Assembly: GCA_021737145.1 (NCBI GenBank)
Contig: JAIPEN010000019.1
Span: forward strand, 1 to 47,466
DNA length: 47,466 bases
Source of the DNA: Desulfarculaceae bacterium
Lineage (GTDB): Bacteria > Desulfobacterota > Desulfarculia > Desulfarculales > Desulfarculaceae
Direction: 5' to 3'
The notes beneath the pieces are model-generated. The model was not told the origin of the DNA, made no database searches, and saw nothing but the letters and a program-made list of their open reading frames with translations. Shown here piece by piece: positions 8,286 through 16,869 of the stretch. A program made the translations under genes and the position numbers. The first letter of the stretch is position 1. Every line of letters begins with the position of its first letter.

Positions 8286-8990
8286 ATGCTCAGGAAAGCT
8301 TCCGGTGTCGTATTTGTCTGCTCTTCTCTGCTCATGCTCACCTGCTTCGTGCTGCTGGGGGTCAAGCTGGGCTATCCCGAGATCCTGCGCGAGGAAACCG
8401 GCGTGGCCCTGGCCAAGTTCATGGCCAAGGCGGAGCTGGCCCGCGCGCTTTACTACGGCCTCATGGTCTCGGCCGTGCTGGTGATAATGGAGGCGGTGCT
8501 TTTTCACAGGGTTTTCCGGGGGCCCCAAAACGGGGTCTGGCTGGAGCTGGGCAAGTACAGCGGCGTCTGCGCGGGCCTTTGCTTTATATTCGGTTTCATG
8601 CGCTGGGTGTTCCTGGTTCCCTTCATTGCCCAAACCCACGCCCAGGCCGCACCGGACAGCGCCCTGGCCCAAACCGGCGCCTTCATGTTCCGCGCTTTCG
8701 ACACCTATATGGGCACCACCATCGGCGAGCACATGGGTTTCCTTTTCCTGAGCCTGATGCTGTTCTTTTTCGGCATCGCCTTGATCCTGAACGCGGGCGG
8801 CTCCTTATGGCCCGCTATTTTGGGCTGGTTGGGCATCCTGATCGGGCTCGGCGTGCTCTATGGAAACACCGAGGTGTTCGGATTCCCTCTGGCCTTTGAT
8901 ATCAACCGGGGGGCCACCAAGCTTTCGCTCCTGTGGATGATCGCGGTGGGGGTGTTTTTGCTGGCAAGCAAACCGCCTCGGGAGGCCTAG
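8286..8990 (+). CDS. Six-helix integral membrane protein of unknown function
   Basis: A 234-residue hydrophobic protein with about six predicted membrane segments near residues 5-27, 57-76, 92-113, 150-171, 174-195 and 213-230, and short loops. The pattern (long first hydrophobic pairs, an IGEHMGFLFLSLMLFFFGIALI segment near residue 150, and a VLYGNTEVFG loop) resembles the DUF4386 type of small membrane proteins, but I am not certain of the family. There are no cofactor or catalytic motifs. It stands alone behind the 33-bp palindrome and is followed by the DNA-repair gene nfo. The ATG start is preceded by GGGGGGCC, a modest ribosome site. No function is proposed. Confidence 0.8.
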   Translation: MLRKASGVVFVCSSLLMLTCFVLLGVKLGYPEILREETGVALAKFMAKAELARALYYGLMVSAVLVIMEAVLFHRVFRGPQNGVWLELGKYSGVCAGLCFIFGFMRWVFLVPFIAQTHAQAAPDSALAQTGAFMFRAFDTYMGTTIGEHMGFLFLSLMLFFFGIALILNAGGSLWPAILGWLGILIGLGVLYGNTEVFGFPLAFDINRGATKLSLLWMIAVGVFLLASKPPREA

Positions 8991-9097
8991 GGGCTGCCGG
9001 CAAGGTCTTGCTTCACATTTGGCTCGATGAGCAAATTGCGCTCTCGAAGGTGAACTCAAAATGTCCATTCCCATGACCGCCAGGTTGGGTTAGACCC

Positions 9098-9946
9098 TTG
9101 CGCCTGGGCATCCATCTTTCGGCCGCGGGGGGGCCTTCCCGCGCGGCCGAGGCAGCCGCCCGCCTGGGCCTGGAGTGCCTCCAGATATTCTCCGGCACCC
9201 CGCGCACCTGGAAGCAAAAGCACCTGGCCAAGGCCGAGGCCGAAGTATTTCGCCAGAGCGCCGATGCCGCCGGGCTGGACCCGGTGGTGGTGCACGCTCC
9301 CTATCTGATCAACCTGGCCAGCGCTGATTACGCCCTGTGGCGCCGTTCCTACCAGGCCCTGGCCTCCCAGCTCAAGCGGGCGGCCCGCCTGGGGGCCAAG
9401 GCGGTGGTGGTGCATCCGGGCAGCCGGGGGGCGCGCGAACCGGCCTGGGGCCTGGAGCGGGCGGCCGAGGGGACGCGCAGGGCCCTGGAGGCGGCCGGAG
9501 GCGGGGCCGAGGTGTGGCTGGAAAACACCGCCGGCGGGGGCGGGCACCTGGGCGGCTCCCTGGAGGAGATGGCCGGGCTCTTGGACCGCCTGGAGGGCCT
9601 GCCCGCGGGCGGGGCCATAGACACGGCCCACGCCTTCGCGGCCGGCTATCCCCTGGAGAGCGCGGCCAAGGCCAGGGCCTTTTTGAAAAAGCTGGACCAG
9701 GTGGTGGGCCTGGAGCGCATCAAGCTTTGGCACCTCAATGACAGCGACTTTCCGCTTGGCGGCCACCGCGACCGCCACACCCACCTGGGCCAGGGGCTCA
9801 TCGGCGTGGAGTGCTTCGCGGTGCTGGTGAACCACCCCCGCCTCCGGGACGTGGGCGGGGTGATGGAGACCCCCAAGGACACCCGCTGGGCCGACCGGCG
9901 CAACCTGGCCCTGCTGCGCCGCCTGCGCCGGAGGGGCTCTGTCTGA
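9098..9946 (+). CDS. nfo: Deoxyribonuclease IV (endonuclease IV, AP endonuclease)
   Basis: TIM-barrel, zinc-dependent apurinic/apyrimidinic endonuclease of base-excision repair, 282 residues. Family signatures are the N-terminus MRLGIHLSAAGG, VVVHPGSRG (metal His), WLENTAGGGGHLGG (metal Glu), IDTAHAFAAGY (Asp-His pair), the LWHLNDSDFPLGGHRDRH segment and the terminal METPKD. The start is TTG: an in-frame stop lies 24 bp upstream and no ATG or GTG comes earlier than the conserved IHLSAAGG, so TTG at 9098 is the only option; an AGG-TTGGG stretch precedes it. Length is normal for the family. It may be the first gene of a rightward group with the acidic protein and valS. Confidence 0.95.
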   Translation: MRLGIHLSAAGGPSRAAEAAARLGLECLQIFSGTPRTWKQKHLAKAEAEVFRQSADAAGLDPVVVHAPYLINLASADYALWRRSYQALASQLKRAARLGAKAVVVHPGSRGAREPAWGLERAAEGTRRALEAAGGGAEVWLENTAGGGGHLGGSLEEMAGLLDRLEGLPAGGAIDTAHAFAAGYPLESAAKARAFLKKLDQVVGLERIKLWHLNDSDFPLGGHRDRHTHLGQGLIGVECFAVLVNHPRLRDVGGVMETPKDTRWADRRNLALLRRLRRRGSV

Positions 9947-10019
9947 GCCCCATGTTGCCTGCGACCGGGAAATGTGTTAATTATCTGGTTTATCCGAGCC
10001 TTATTACCCGGAGTCCAGC

Positions 10020-10673
10020 TTGAGCGACAAGAGCACCCCGCCCCCTGACGCCGACATCATCGAGCTCACCGAGGTGGTGGAGCCCGAAGGCGAGGGGAGC
10101 GCCCCGGCCCAGCCCCAGGACGCCGTGCCCGACGAGTTGGGCGAGTTGGACCGCATCCTGGCCGAGCTAAACGCCCAGACCCCGCCGCCGCCCGCGCCGG
10201 AGGACCTGGACCAGCTCATGGCCGAGATGAGCGTGCCCACCGACCAGACCCCGCCGCCGCCCCCCGAGGAACCGGAGGAGCCGGAGGACGAGGAGCTGCG
10301 CAACCTGCTGGCCGAGCTGGGCGTGCCCCCGGCCGAGAAACAGGCCGAGGGCGAAGGCACCGGCGATCCCGAGCTGGACGAGCTCTTGGCCCAACTGGGC
10401 CGCAAGCAGGCCAGCCCCGAGGATATGGCCGCCCAGGCCCAGGCCGCCGAGCAGGACGCCGCCGAGGCGGCCGAGGCGGTGAGCGAGGCCGCCCGCCAGG
10501 AGGCGCGGCGCATTCTGGCCGACGAGGGCCCGGAGCTGGTGGCCCGCCTGGTGGCCGAGCAGCTCCAGGAGCAACTGGGCCCCCTGGTCCAGCGAGAAGT
10601 GAAGAACCTGCTCAAAAAGGCCATGGGCAAGACAAGCGCGGCCAGCCCCGACGGCGAAGAGGTAGTAGACTAG
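10020..10673 (+). CDS. Acidic, proline-rich repeat protein of unknown function
   Basis: A 217-residue, strongly acidic, probably partly disordered cytoplasmic protein. An N-terminal [10 protein letters not shown] segment (residues 13-22) is followed by four copies of a short helix-like motif, LDxLLAEL or close to it (beginning near residues 43, 63, 93 and 119), separated by Pro/Glu-rich linkers. Next comes an Ala/Glu-rich coiled-coil-like stretch (about 130-160) and a C-terminal amphipathic region, [19 protein letters not shown]. The start is TTG with CCCGGAG 8 bases upstream. The layout (repeated short motifs, acidic-Pro spacer, helical C-terminus) recalls scaffold proteins such as PopZ, but no homology is claimed. 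It lies between nfo and valS and ends just before a double hairpin. Confidence 0.85.
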   Translation: MSDKSTPPPDADIIELTEVVEPEGEGSAPAQPQDAVPDELGELDRILAELNAQTPPPPAPEDLDQLMAEMSVPTDQTPPPPPEEPEEPEDEELRNLLAELGVPPAEKQAEGEGTGDPELDELLAQLGRKQASPEDMAAQAQAAEQDAAEAAEAVSEAARQEARRILADEGPELVARLVAEQLQEQLGPLVQREVKNLLKKAMGKTSAASPDGEEVVD

Positions 10674-10732
10674 CTCACCGGCCCGGGCGGCCGGTGAGAA
10701 GGCAGGGAGAGAGCTCCCGGCCTTTTTCTTTT
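10674..10732 (+). terminator. Tandem hairpins with T-run before valS
   Basis: A perfect 10-bp hairpin (CTCACCGGCC and complement, 10674-10698) is followed directly by a second stem-loop (10699-10724: AAGGC, one mismatch, GGGAG / CTCCC, GCCTT) ending in TTTTTCTTTT. The second is a good intrinsic terminator for the upstream gene. If valS transcription starts upstream, the pair could act as an attenuator. Confidence 0.7.
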
Positions 10733-10759
10733 GCACGCAAGCACCACGAGGAGCCCCTG

Positions 10760-13405
10760 ATGGCCCAAGAACCGCTAGCCAAGTCTTACGAACCGGCCGA
10801 GGTGGAGAAGCGCTGGTACGCCTTTTGGGAACAGGAGGGCATGTTCCACGCCGACCCGGCCTCGGACAAGCCCCCATATTCCATCGTCATCCCGCCGCCC
10901 AATGTAACCGGTCAGCTGCACATGGGCCATGCCCTGAACAACACCATGCAGGACATCCTGTGCCGCTACAAGCGCATGACCGGCTACGAGGTGCTGTGGA
11001 TGCCGGGCACCGACCACGCGGGCATCGCCACCCAGAACGTGGTGGAGCGCCAGCTGGCCAGCGAGGGCAAGACCCGCCACGACCTGGGCCGCGAGGCCTT
11101 TATCGAGCGGGTGTGGGAGTGGCGCGCCGAGTACGGCGGCAAGATCATCAACCAGCTCAAGCGCCTGGGCGCCTCCTGCGACTGGGAGCGCGAGCGTTTC
11201 ACCATGGACGAGGGGCTTTCCAAGGCGGTGCGCGAGGTGTTCGTGCGCCTGTACGAAGAGGGCCTGATCTACCGGGGCGACTACATCATCAACTGGTGCC
11301 CCCGCTGCCACACCGCCCTGAGCGATCTGGAGAGCGAGCACGAGGAGGTCAAGGGCGGGCTGTACCACATCCGCTACCCCTTCAAGAACGCCAACGGCTA
11401 CCTGGTGGTGGCCACCACCAGGCCCGAGACCCTGTTGGGCGACACCGCGGTGGCGGTGAACCCCGAGGACCCGCGCTACGCGGACCTGCCTGACGACACG
11501 GTGCTCCTGCCCCTGTTGGGCCGCGAGTTGCCCATCATCCGCGACTCCTACGTGTCCACCGAGTTCGGCACCGGCGCGCTCAAGATCACCCCGGCCCACG
11601 ACCCCAACGACTTCATGATCGGCCAGAAGCACGATCTGGCCGCCATCCGGGTGATGGACGACAACGGCACCATCAACCAGGAGGGCGGCCCCTACGCCGG
11701 GCTGGACCGCTTCGAGGCCCGCAAGGTGATGCTGGAGGACCTGGAGGCCCAGGGGCTTTTAGAAAAGCAGGAAGACTACATGCACTCGGTGGGCCACTGC
11801 TACCGCTGCAAGACCATGGTCGAGCCGATCCTGAGCAAGCAGTGGTTCGTCAAGGTGGGCCCCCTGGCCGAGCAGGCCCTGAAGGCCGTGCAGGACGGGC
11901 GCACCAAGATCGTGCCCGCGCAGTGGGAGAAAACCTATTACGAGTGGATGACCAACATCCGCGACTGGTGCGTGAGCCGCCAGATCTGGTGGGGCCACCG
12001 CATCCCGGCCTGGTATTGCGAGTGCGGCGAGGTGATCGTGAGCCGCGAGACCCCGGGCAAGTGCCCGGCCTGCGGCGGCGGCGAGCTGCGCCAGGAGACC
12101 GACGTCTTGGACACCTGGTTCTCCAGCGCCCTGTGGCCCTTCTCCACCATGGGCTGGCCCGAGGTGACCCCGGAGCTGGCCAAGTTCTACCCCACCTCCT
12201 GCCTGGTCACCGGCTTCGACATCCTGTTCTTCTGGGTGGCCCGCATGATGATGACCGGCATCAAGTTCATGGACGACGTGCCCTTCACCGACGTGTACAT
12301 CCACGCCCTGGTGCGCGACGCCTCGGGCCAGAAGATGTCCAAGTCCAAGGGCAACGTGATCGATCCCCTGATCGTGATGGACCAGTTCGGCACCGACGCC
12401 TTCCGCTTCACCCTGGCCGCCTTCGCCGCCCAGGGCCGCGACATCAAGATGAGCGAGGAGCGCATCGCGGGCTACCGCAACTTTGTAAACAAGATCTGGA
12501 ACGCGGCCCGCTTCACCCTGATGAACCTGGACGGCCAGGCCAAGGGCGAGCTTCCCCGGGAGCTGGGCCTGGAGGACCGCTGGATCCTCTCGCGGGTGAG
12601 CCGCGTGGCCCAAGAGGTGGGCGCGGCCATCGAGGACTACCGCTTCAACGAGGCGGCCGGCGCGGTGTACCAGTTCGTGTGGCACGAGTTCTGCGACTGG
12701 TATCTGGAGCTGGCCAAGGGCCCCCTGCACGACGAGGGCGACCCCGCCCGCCAGGAGGCCTCCAAGGCGGTGCTGGCCGAGGTGTTCTCGCGCCTGCTGC
12801 GCCTGCTGCACCCCTTCATGCCCTTTGTGAGCGAGGAGCTGTGGCACCGCCTGCCCGGCGCCGAGGGCAGCATCATGACCGCTCCTTGGCCCGCCTGCGA
12901 CCACGAGGACCCCGAGGCCGAGGCCCATATGGGGCTGGTCATGGGGGTGATCGGCGCGGTCAGGAACATCCGCGGCGAGATGGGCATTAGGCCCGGGGCC
13001 ACGGTGCCGGTGGTGCTCACCGCCCACGACCCGGCGGCCAAGCAGGTGCTCAGCGCCCAGGCGGGGCGCATCCAGAGCCTGGCCAAGACCGGCGATATGG
13101 CCTGGGCCGACGAGGGCGAGGCCCCGGCCAAGGCGGCCGGCGCGGCCCTGCCCGAGGTGACGGTCTACGTGCCCTTGGAAGGGCTGGTGGATTTCGCGGC
13201 CGAACTGGCCCGTTTGGACAAGGAACTGGCCAAGCTGCAAAAAGAAATCACCCCCAGCCGAAAGAAGCTGGCCAACGAGGGGTTCCTAAAAAAAGCCCCA
13301 GAGGAAGTGGTTGAAAAAGAGCGTGGTAAAGTAGCGGAAGCAGAAGATAAAATCGAGAGACTCAACCAAAACCTTGAAAGAATCAGGGGTTTTGTGAATC
13401 AATAG
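10760..13405 (+). CDS. valS: Valyl-tRNA synthetase
   Basis: Class I aminoacyl-tRNA synthetase that charges tRNA-Val, 881 residues. It shows the N-terminal [16 protein letters not shown], the HIGH-type motif in [16 protein letters not shown], the editing-domain segments [15 protein letters not shown] and [10 protein letters not shown], the metal-site Cys pairs (CECGEV and CPACGG), the KMSKS loop [12 protein letters not shown], and a C-terminal coiled-coil arm ([15 protein letters not shown] onward) typical of ValS. Start chosen at the ATG at 10760 after ACGAGGAG; an in-frame upstream start would add 22 residues overlapping the terminator. It is essential in translation and shows no sign of damage. 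A further gap of about 195 bp leads to dsrC. Confidence 0.97.
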   Translation: MAQEPLAKSYEPAEVEKRWYAFWEQEGMFHADPASDKPPYSIVIPPPNVTGQLHMGHALNNTMQDILCRYKRMTGYEVLWMPGTDHAGIATQNVVERQLASEGKTRHDLGREAFIERVWEWRAEYGGKIINQLKRLGASCDWERERFTMDEGLSKAVREVFVRLYEEGLIYRGDYIINWCPRCHTALSDLESEHEEVKGGLYHIRYPFKNANGYLVVATTRPETLLGDTAVAVNPEDPRYADLPDDTVLLPLLGRELPIIRDSYVSTEFGTGALKITPAHDPNDFMIGQKHDLAAIRVMDDNGTINQEGGPYAGLDRFEARKVMLEDLEAQGLLEKQEDYMHSVGHCYRCKTMVEPILSKQWFVKVGPLAEQALKAVQDGRTKIVPAQWEKTYYEWMTNIRDWCVSRQIWWGHRIPAWYCECGEVIVSRETPGKCPACGGGELRQETDVLDTWFSSALWPFSTMGWPEVTPELAKFYPTSCLVTGFDILFFWVARMMMTGIKFMDDVPFTDVYIHALVRDASGQKMSKSKGNVIDPLIVMDQFGTDAFRFTLAAFAAQGRDIKMSEERIAGYRNFVNKIWNAARFTLMNLDGQAKGELPRELGLEDRWILSRVSRVAQEVGAAIEDYRFNEAAGAVYQFVWHEFCDWYLELAKGPLHDEGDPARQEASKAVLAEVFSRLLRLLHPFMPFVSEELWHRLPGAEGSIMTAPWPACDHEDPEAEAHMGLVMGVIGAVRNIRGEMGIRPGATVPVVLTAHDPAAKQVLSAQAGRIQSLAKTGDMAWADEGEAPAKAAGAALPEVTVYVPLEGLVDFAAELARLDKELAKLQKEITPSRKKLANEGFLKKAPEEVVEKERGKVAEAEDKIERLNQNLERIRGFVNQ

Positions 13406-13493
13406 GACGGGCGTAGGGGAACGCGCCGGGCGTTGGGCCGGCAATGGGCGCCCCTCAGGGGGCCTGTGCCGGGCCCGCTTTGCCAGATTGTGC

Positions 13494-13522
13494 TTGACAG
13501 CACTAGGGTGAATTGATAGACA
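13494..13522 (+). promoter_or_regulatory. Probable promoter of dsrC
   Basis: TTGACA (13494-13499), 17-bp spacer, TAGACA (13517-13522). It lies 80 bp before the dsrC start, leaving a leader with a strong AAAGGAGG site (13585-13592). The -10 is imperfect. Confidence 0.45.
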
Positions 13523-13601
13523 GTTCATTGTGCTTACGACCCCCCACGCGAAATAGTGGCCTTTCGGGCCGATTTATAATTGGTAAAGGAGGAAACCCAA
13601 G

Positions 13602-13919
13602 ATGCCGACCGTGAGCTTTAAGGGCAAAGACTACGAAGTAGACGAGGACGGCTTCCTGCAGGATCCGGAGAGCTGGGACACCGACTTCGCTCACTACGTG
13701 AAAGAGCAAGAGGGCATCTCCGAGCTGACCGACGAGCACTGGAAGGTTATCAACTACCTCCAGGACTACTACAAGAAGAACGGCATCGCTCCCATGGTCC
13801 GTATCATGACCAAGGTGACCGGCTACAAGCTGAAGCAGATCTACGAGCTGTTCCCCAGCGGTCCCGGCAAGGGCGCTTGTAAGATGGCTGGCCTGGCCAA
13901 GCCGACCGGCTGCGTGTAG
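13602..13919 (+). CDS. dsrC: DsrC/TusE-family sulfur carrier protein
   Basis: A 105-residue DsrC. In sulfate reducers DsrC is the physiological partner of dissimilatory sulfite reductase: it forms a trisulfide between its two C-terminal cysteines that is later reduced at the membrane. Both redox cysteines are here, Cys93 and the penultimate Cys104, ten residues apart in the flexible C-terminal arm (CKMAGLAKPTGCV). This separates true DsrC from one-cysteine TusE-like relatives. Other family features are FLQDPESWDTDFAHYVKEQEG and an APMVRIMTKVTGY segment. The ribosome site AAAGGAGG is near perfect, which fits the usual high abundance. The gene is monocistronic, ending in a strong terminator, with a YcaO-TPR gene next. 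Confidence 0.97.
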   Translation: MPTVSFKGKDYEVDEDGFLQDPESWDTDFAHYVKEQEGISELTDEHWKVINYLQDYYKKNGIAPMVRIMTKVTGYKLKQIYELFPSGPGKGACKMAGLAKPTGCV

Positions 13920-13943
13920 TCAGCTAAAGACTCGGCGAATTTG

Positions 13944-13980
13944 CGGTGTCCCGCCGAGAAATCGGCGGGCACCGTCTTTT
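13944..13980 (+). terminator. Strong intrinsic terminator after dsrC
   Basis: CGGTG-(bulged T)-CCCGCCGA pairs with TCGGCGGG-CACCG around a GAAA tetraloop, followed by TCTTTT. It lies 25 bp past the dsrC stop. It also shows that an apparent in-frame start of the next gene at 13941 lies inside the terminator and is not used. Confidence 0.92.
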
Positions 13981-14042
13981 CTGGCGGACCCTATACATTA
14001 TTTTGGATAGACACCACCTGGTGCATACAGCGGAGTCAGAGC

Positions 14043-15788
14043 GTGGCCCACGCACCTTCATCCTCGGGTATTGAGTTTGCATCCGCCCCCAAGGGCTACA
14101 TCGGCGAGCAGGACAAGGCCCGCCCCCCCGAGGAGACGGTGGCCTGGGTGCGCGGGCGCTTCGAGGCGCTGGGGACCGAGATTCTGCGCAAGCTGATGCG
14201 CATCGACACCGGCCGCCTGGACATCCCGGTGTACATAAGCCTGTGCGGCGACCGGGCCAAGGGCCTCACCGGCACCCAGAAGCAGATGGGCAAGGGCGCC
14301 AGCCCGGCCCAGGCCGAGGCCAGCGCGCTCATGGAGCTGGCCGAGCGCTTCAGCTTCTTCTCTTTCATCAAGACCACCGACTTCCCGGTGCTAACCGCCC
14401 CCCAGGCCGGGGAGGGGGCCATGCCTTTCGAGCAGGCGGCCAAGGCGGTCTATCACCCCGAGGCCGACCATGCCCGCGCCCGGGAGGTCTACGACCTGCT
14501 GCCCCAGACATGGGCCTGGGCCCGCAACCTGAACAGCGGCCAGGACGAGCGTCTGCCCCTGAGCTGGTTCTACACCATCAACGAGTACAACGGACCGGCT
14601 GCGGGCAATTGCTTGGAAGAGGCGGCCTTACAGAGCCTCTGCGAGGTGGTTGAGCGCCATATCTCGGCCCTGGTCACCCTGGACAGGCGCCCCACTCCGT
14701 CCATCGACCCGGCCAGCGTCCGCGATCCGGTGGCCGCGGAGCTCATCGCCAAGTTCGAGCGGGCGGGCATCCGGGTGTTTCTCAAGGACTTCACCTGCGA
14801 CATGGGCATCCCCTCGGTGGCGGCCCTGTGCTACGACCCGGGCACCTTCCCCCAGAGCAGCGAGATCGTCTACGCGGCGGGCACCGCCACCAGCCCGGCC
14901 ATGGCCCTGATCCGGGCCCTGACCGAGGTGGCCCAGCTTGCCGGCGATTTTCAGAGCCACACCAGCTACCTGGTGAGCGCCCTGCCCAAGTTCGCCACCC
15001 TGGAGGAGGCGGCCTACGTCATGAAGGCCAGCGGCGCCGTGCCCCTGGACTCCCTGCCCGACGTGAGCGCGCCGGACTTCAAGGCCGAGCTGGACGCCTG
15101 CGTGGCGGCCCTGGATCAGCGGGGCTTCAGGGCCTATTGCCTCAACGTCACTCATCCCGAGCTGCAGGTGCCCGCGGTGTACACCATCATGCCCGGCGCC
15201 CACTTCGCCCAGCGCACCACGGGCACGGACGTGGTCTTCCACGCGGCCAAGGCGGCCAGTCAGCTCGAGGATCCCTTGCAGGCCCTGGCTATATTGGAGC
15301 AAATGCTCGAAGTAGCCGGCCCCAGCTATTACCTGCAATTCTTCCGGGGCCTGGCCCTGAACGCCCTGGAACAGCCGGCCGAGGCCCTGGAGGCGCTGGA
15401 CGCCGCCCTGGGCCTGAACCCGCCGGTAAGCGACGAGGCCTCCATCCACACCCACCGGGGCGCGGCCCTAAAGGACCTGGGTCGCTACGCCGAGGCCAAA
15501 CAGGCCCTGGGCAAGGCGGCCACCTTTGAGGAACCGCACAGCGAAGTATTTAATCTGCTGGGGTTTTGCCACTACATGCTCAAGGAGCATGAAGAGGCCA
15601 TCGAGGTGTTTGGCAAGGCCGTGGAGCTGGACCCGGGCCAGGCCATCAACTACGCCAACATCGGCTCCAACCTCCGGGAACTGGGCCAGATCGAGGACGC
15701 CTGCAAGATGTACGAGCACGCCCTGGAGCTGGACCCCAGCCTGGATTTCGCCCGCGACAACCTGGATAAATTAAAGCAAAAGCTTTAA
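14043..15788 (+). CDS. YcaO-domain protein fused to TPR repeats
   Basis: A 581-residue two-part protein. Residues about 1-400 are a YcaO domain, the ATP-dependent enzyme family that phosphorylates a peptide backbone amide to make azolines or thioamides. The three ATP/Mg motifs are visible: S94xxxE98xxE101R102, the E193xxxQ197 part of Sx6Ex3Q (with Ala instead of Ser), and R291xxxE295xxQ298. The C-terminal PxPxP of azoline-forming members is absent. Residues about 410-581 hold four to five TPR units. I chose GTG at 14043, with GGAG 7 bases upstream; an earlier in-frame start lies inside the dsrC terminator. The next gene converges. The substrate is unknown; the position next to the sulfur carrier DsrC makes a sulfur-insertion role worth testing. 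Confidence 0.85.
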   Translation: MAHAPSSSGIEFASAPKGYIGEQDKARPPEETVAWVRGRFEALGTEILRKLMRIDTGRLDIPVYISLCGDRAKGLTGTQKQMGKGASPAQAEASALMELAERFSFFSFIKTTDFPVLTAPQAGEGAMPFEQAAKAVYHPEADHARAREVYDLLPQTWAWARNLNSGQDERLPLSWFYTINEYNGPAAGNCLEEAALQSLCEVVERHISALVTLDRRPTPSIDPASVRDPVAAELIAKFERAGIRVFLKDFTCDMGIPSVAALCYDPGTFPQSSEIVYAAGTATSPAMALIRALTEVAQLAGDFQSHTSYLVSALPKFATLEEAAYVMKASGAVPLDSLPDVSAPDFKAELDACVAALDQRGFRAYCLNVTHPELQVPAVYTIMPGAHFAQRTTGTDVVFHAAKAASQLEDPLQALAILEQMLEVAGPSYYLQFFRGLALNALEQPAEALEALDAALGLNPPVSDEASIHTHRGAALKDLGRYAEAKQALGKAATFEEPHSEVFNLLGFCHYMLKEHEEAIEVFGKAVELDPGQAINYANIGSNLRELGQIEDACKMYEHALELDPSLDFARDNLDKLKQKL

Positions 15789-15801
15789 GGGTGGCCCGTG
15801 C

Positions 15802-16764
15802 CTACTCGGGATCGCCAAAGGGATCTCGGGGTTCGCCGCGCCAGGCGCTCACTGCCGGGGCGGCGCGCAGGTTAACCTGGAGCTGGAACACGTCGGGCCG
15901 GGCGTAGTGGCCGGCCGCGTCAAAGTCGTACTTGCCCTCGGGAATCAGGTCCAGGTCCAGCTCGGCGCTCAGGATGGCCGGCCCGCTGAACTCCGGCCCG
16001 GCCAACACCTGGCCCATGGGCCCCACGATGCAGCTCCCGCCCCGCATGAGCACCTCTTCGGGATCGTCGCCCTGGATGGCCGCGTAATCTTCCGGGCAAT
16101 CCTTGCGCAAAAGATATTGGCAGCAGCTCAGCACGAAGCAGCGCCCCTCCAGGGCGATGTGCCGCATGGAGGGCAGCCAGGTGTCGCGGTCGTCGGCCGT
16201 GGGCGCGCAGTATATCTGCACCCCTTGCGAGTACATGTAAAACCGGAGCAGGGGCATGTAGTTTTCCCAGCAGATCACCGCGCCCAGCTTGCCCAGGGGC
16301 GTGTCCAGCACCGGCAGGGTGGAGCCGTCCCCGAACCCCCACACCAGGCGCTCCAGGGCGGTTGGCATGAGCTTGCGGTGCTTGCCCAACAGCGCCCCGT
16401 CCGGCCCGAAGAACAGCACCGTGCAGTACAGGGTGCCCAGGTCGCGCTCGATCACCCCGACGACCAGGTGCACCCGGTTTTCGCGGGCCGCCCGGCCCAG
16501 GGCCTCGGTGGCCGGGCCGGGCGCCTGCACCGAGCTTTCGAAGTAGCGCCGAAAGTCCCGGCGCCCCTCGGGCAGGCGCATGCCCATGCGCGCCCCGAAG
16601 TCCAGTCCCTTGGGATAAGCCGAAACGAACGCCTCGGGGAACAACACCAGCTCTGCCCCGGTTGCCGCTGCCTCGGCGGTCTTCACCGCCACCTTGGCCA
16701 AGGTGGCGTCGAGATCAAAAACCACCGGGCTATCCTGCACCACGGCCACGGTCACTTTGCTCAT
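15802..16764 (-). CDS. Nitrilase
   Basis: Carbon-nitrogen hydrolase of 320 residues, of the aliphatic/aromatic nitrilase branch, hydrolysing organic nitriles to acid and ammonia. The Glu-Lys-Cys catalytic triad reads Glu44 (LFPEAFVSAYP), Lys131 (GKHRKLMPT) and Cys165 (GAVICWENYMPL). The CWENYMP context is typical of true nitrilases rather than amidases. The start is the ATG at 16764 after CCAGGAGC; an upstream in-frame start would add 21 residues with no family support. Its promoter and first codons are duplicated about 860 bp upstream (17574-17713). The gene converges with the YcaO-TPR gene, with 13 bp between stop codons and no evident terminator. The substrate cannot be read from sequence. 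Confidence 0.92.
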   Translation of the reverse strand: MSKVTVAVVQDSPVVFDLDATLAKVAVKTAEAAATGAELVLFPEAFVSAYPKGLDFGARMGMRLPEGRRDFRRYFESSVQAPGPATEALGRAARENRVHLVVGVIERDLGTLYCTVLFFGPDGALLGKHRKLMPTALERLVWGFGDGSTLPVLDTPLGKLGAVICWENYMPLLRFYMYSQGVQIYCAPTADDRDTWLPSMRHIALEGRCFVLSCCQYLLRKDCPEDYAAIQGDDPEEVLMRGGSCIVGPMGQVLAGPEFSGPAILSAELDLDLIPEGKYDFDAAGHYARPDVFQLQVNLRAAPAVSAWRGEPRDPFGDPE

Positions 16765-16852
16765 GTTCTGCTCCTGGCTGGGCCGGTCGTCCCGGCGGTT
16801 AGCTTCGCGTCGGACATGATAACCCATGTGGCCGGGGGATTTCTAAGGGGGG
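16713..16852. repeat. 140-bp direct repeat, copy A (nitrilase start and upstream region)
   Basis: Covers the first 18 codons of the nitrilase gene and about 88 bp upstream. It matches 17574-17713 at a constant offset of 861 bp with about nine mismatches (roughly 94 per cent identity by eye). The copies flank the QueG-like Fe-S gene. Confidence 0.93.
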
Positions 16853-16869
16853 CCAAGGGTAGGGGCGGC

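Noticed and set aside
13575..13580. TATAAT as the -10 of dsrC
   Set aside because: It would start the transcript inside or at the ribosome site, and there is no -35 at the right distance; TTGACA at 13494 is preferred.
13941..14042. N-terminal extension of the YcaO-TPR protein
   Set aside because: The upstream start lies in the dsrC terminator and the extra residues have no conserved features; GTG at 14043 has a ribosome site.
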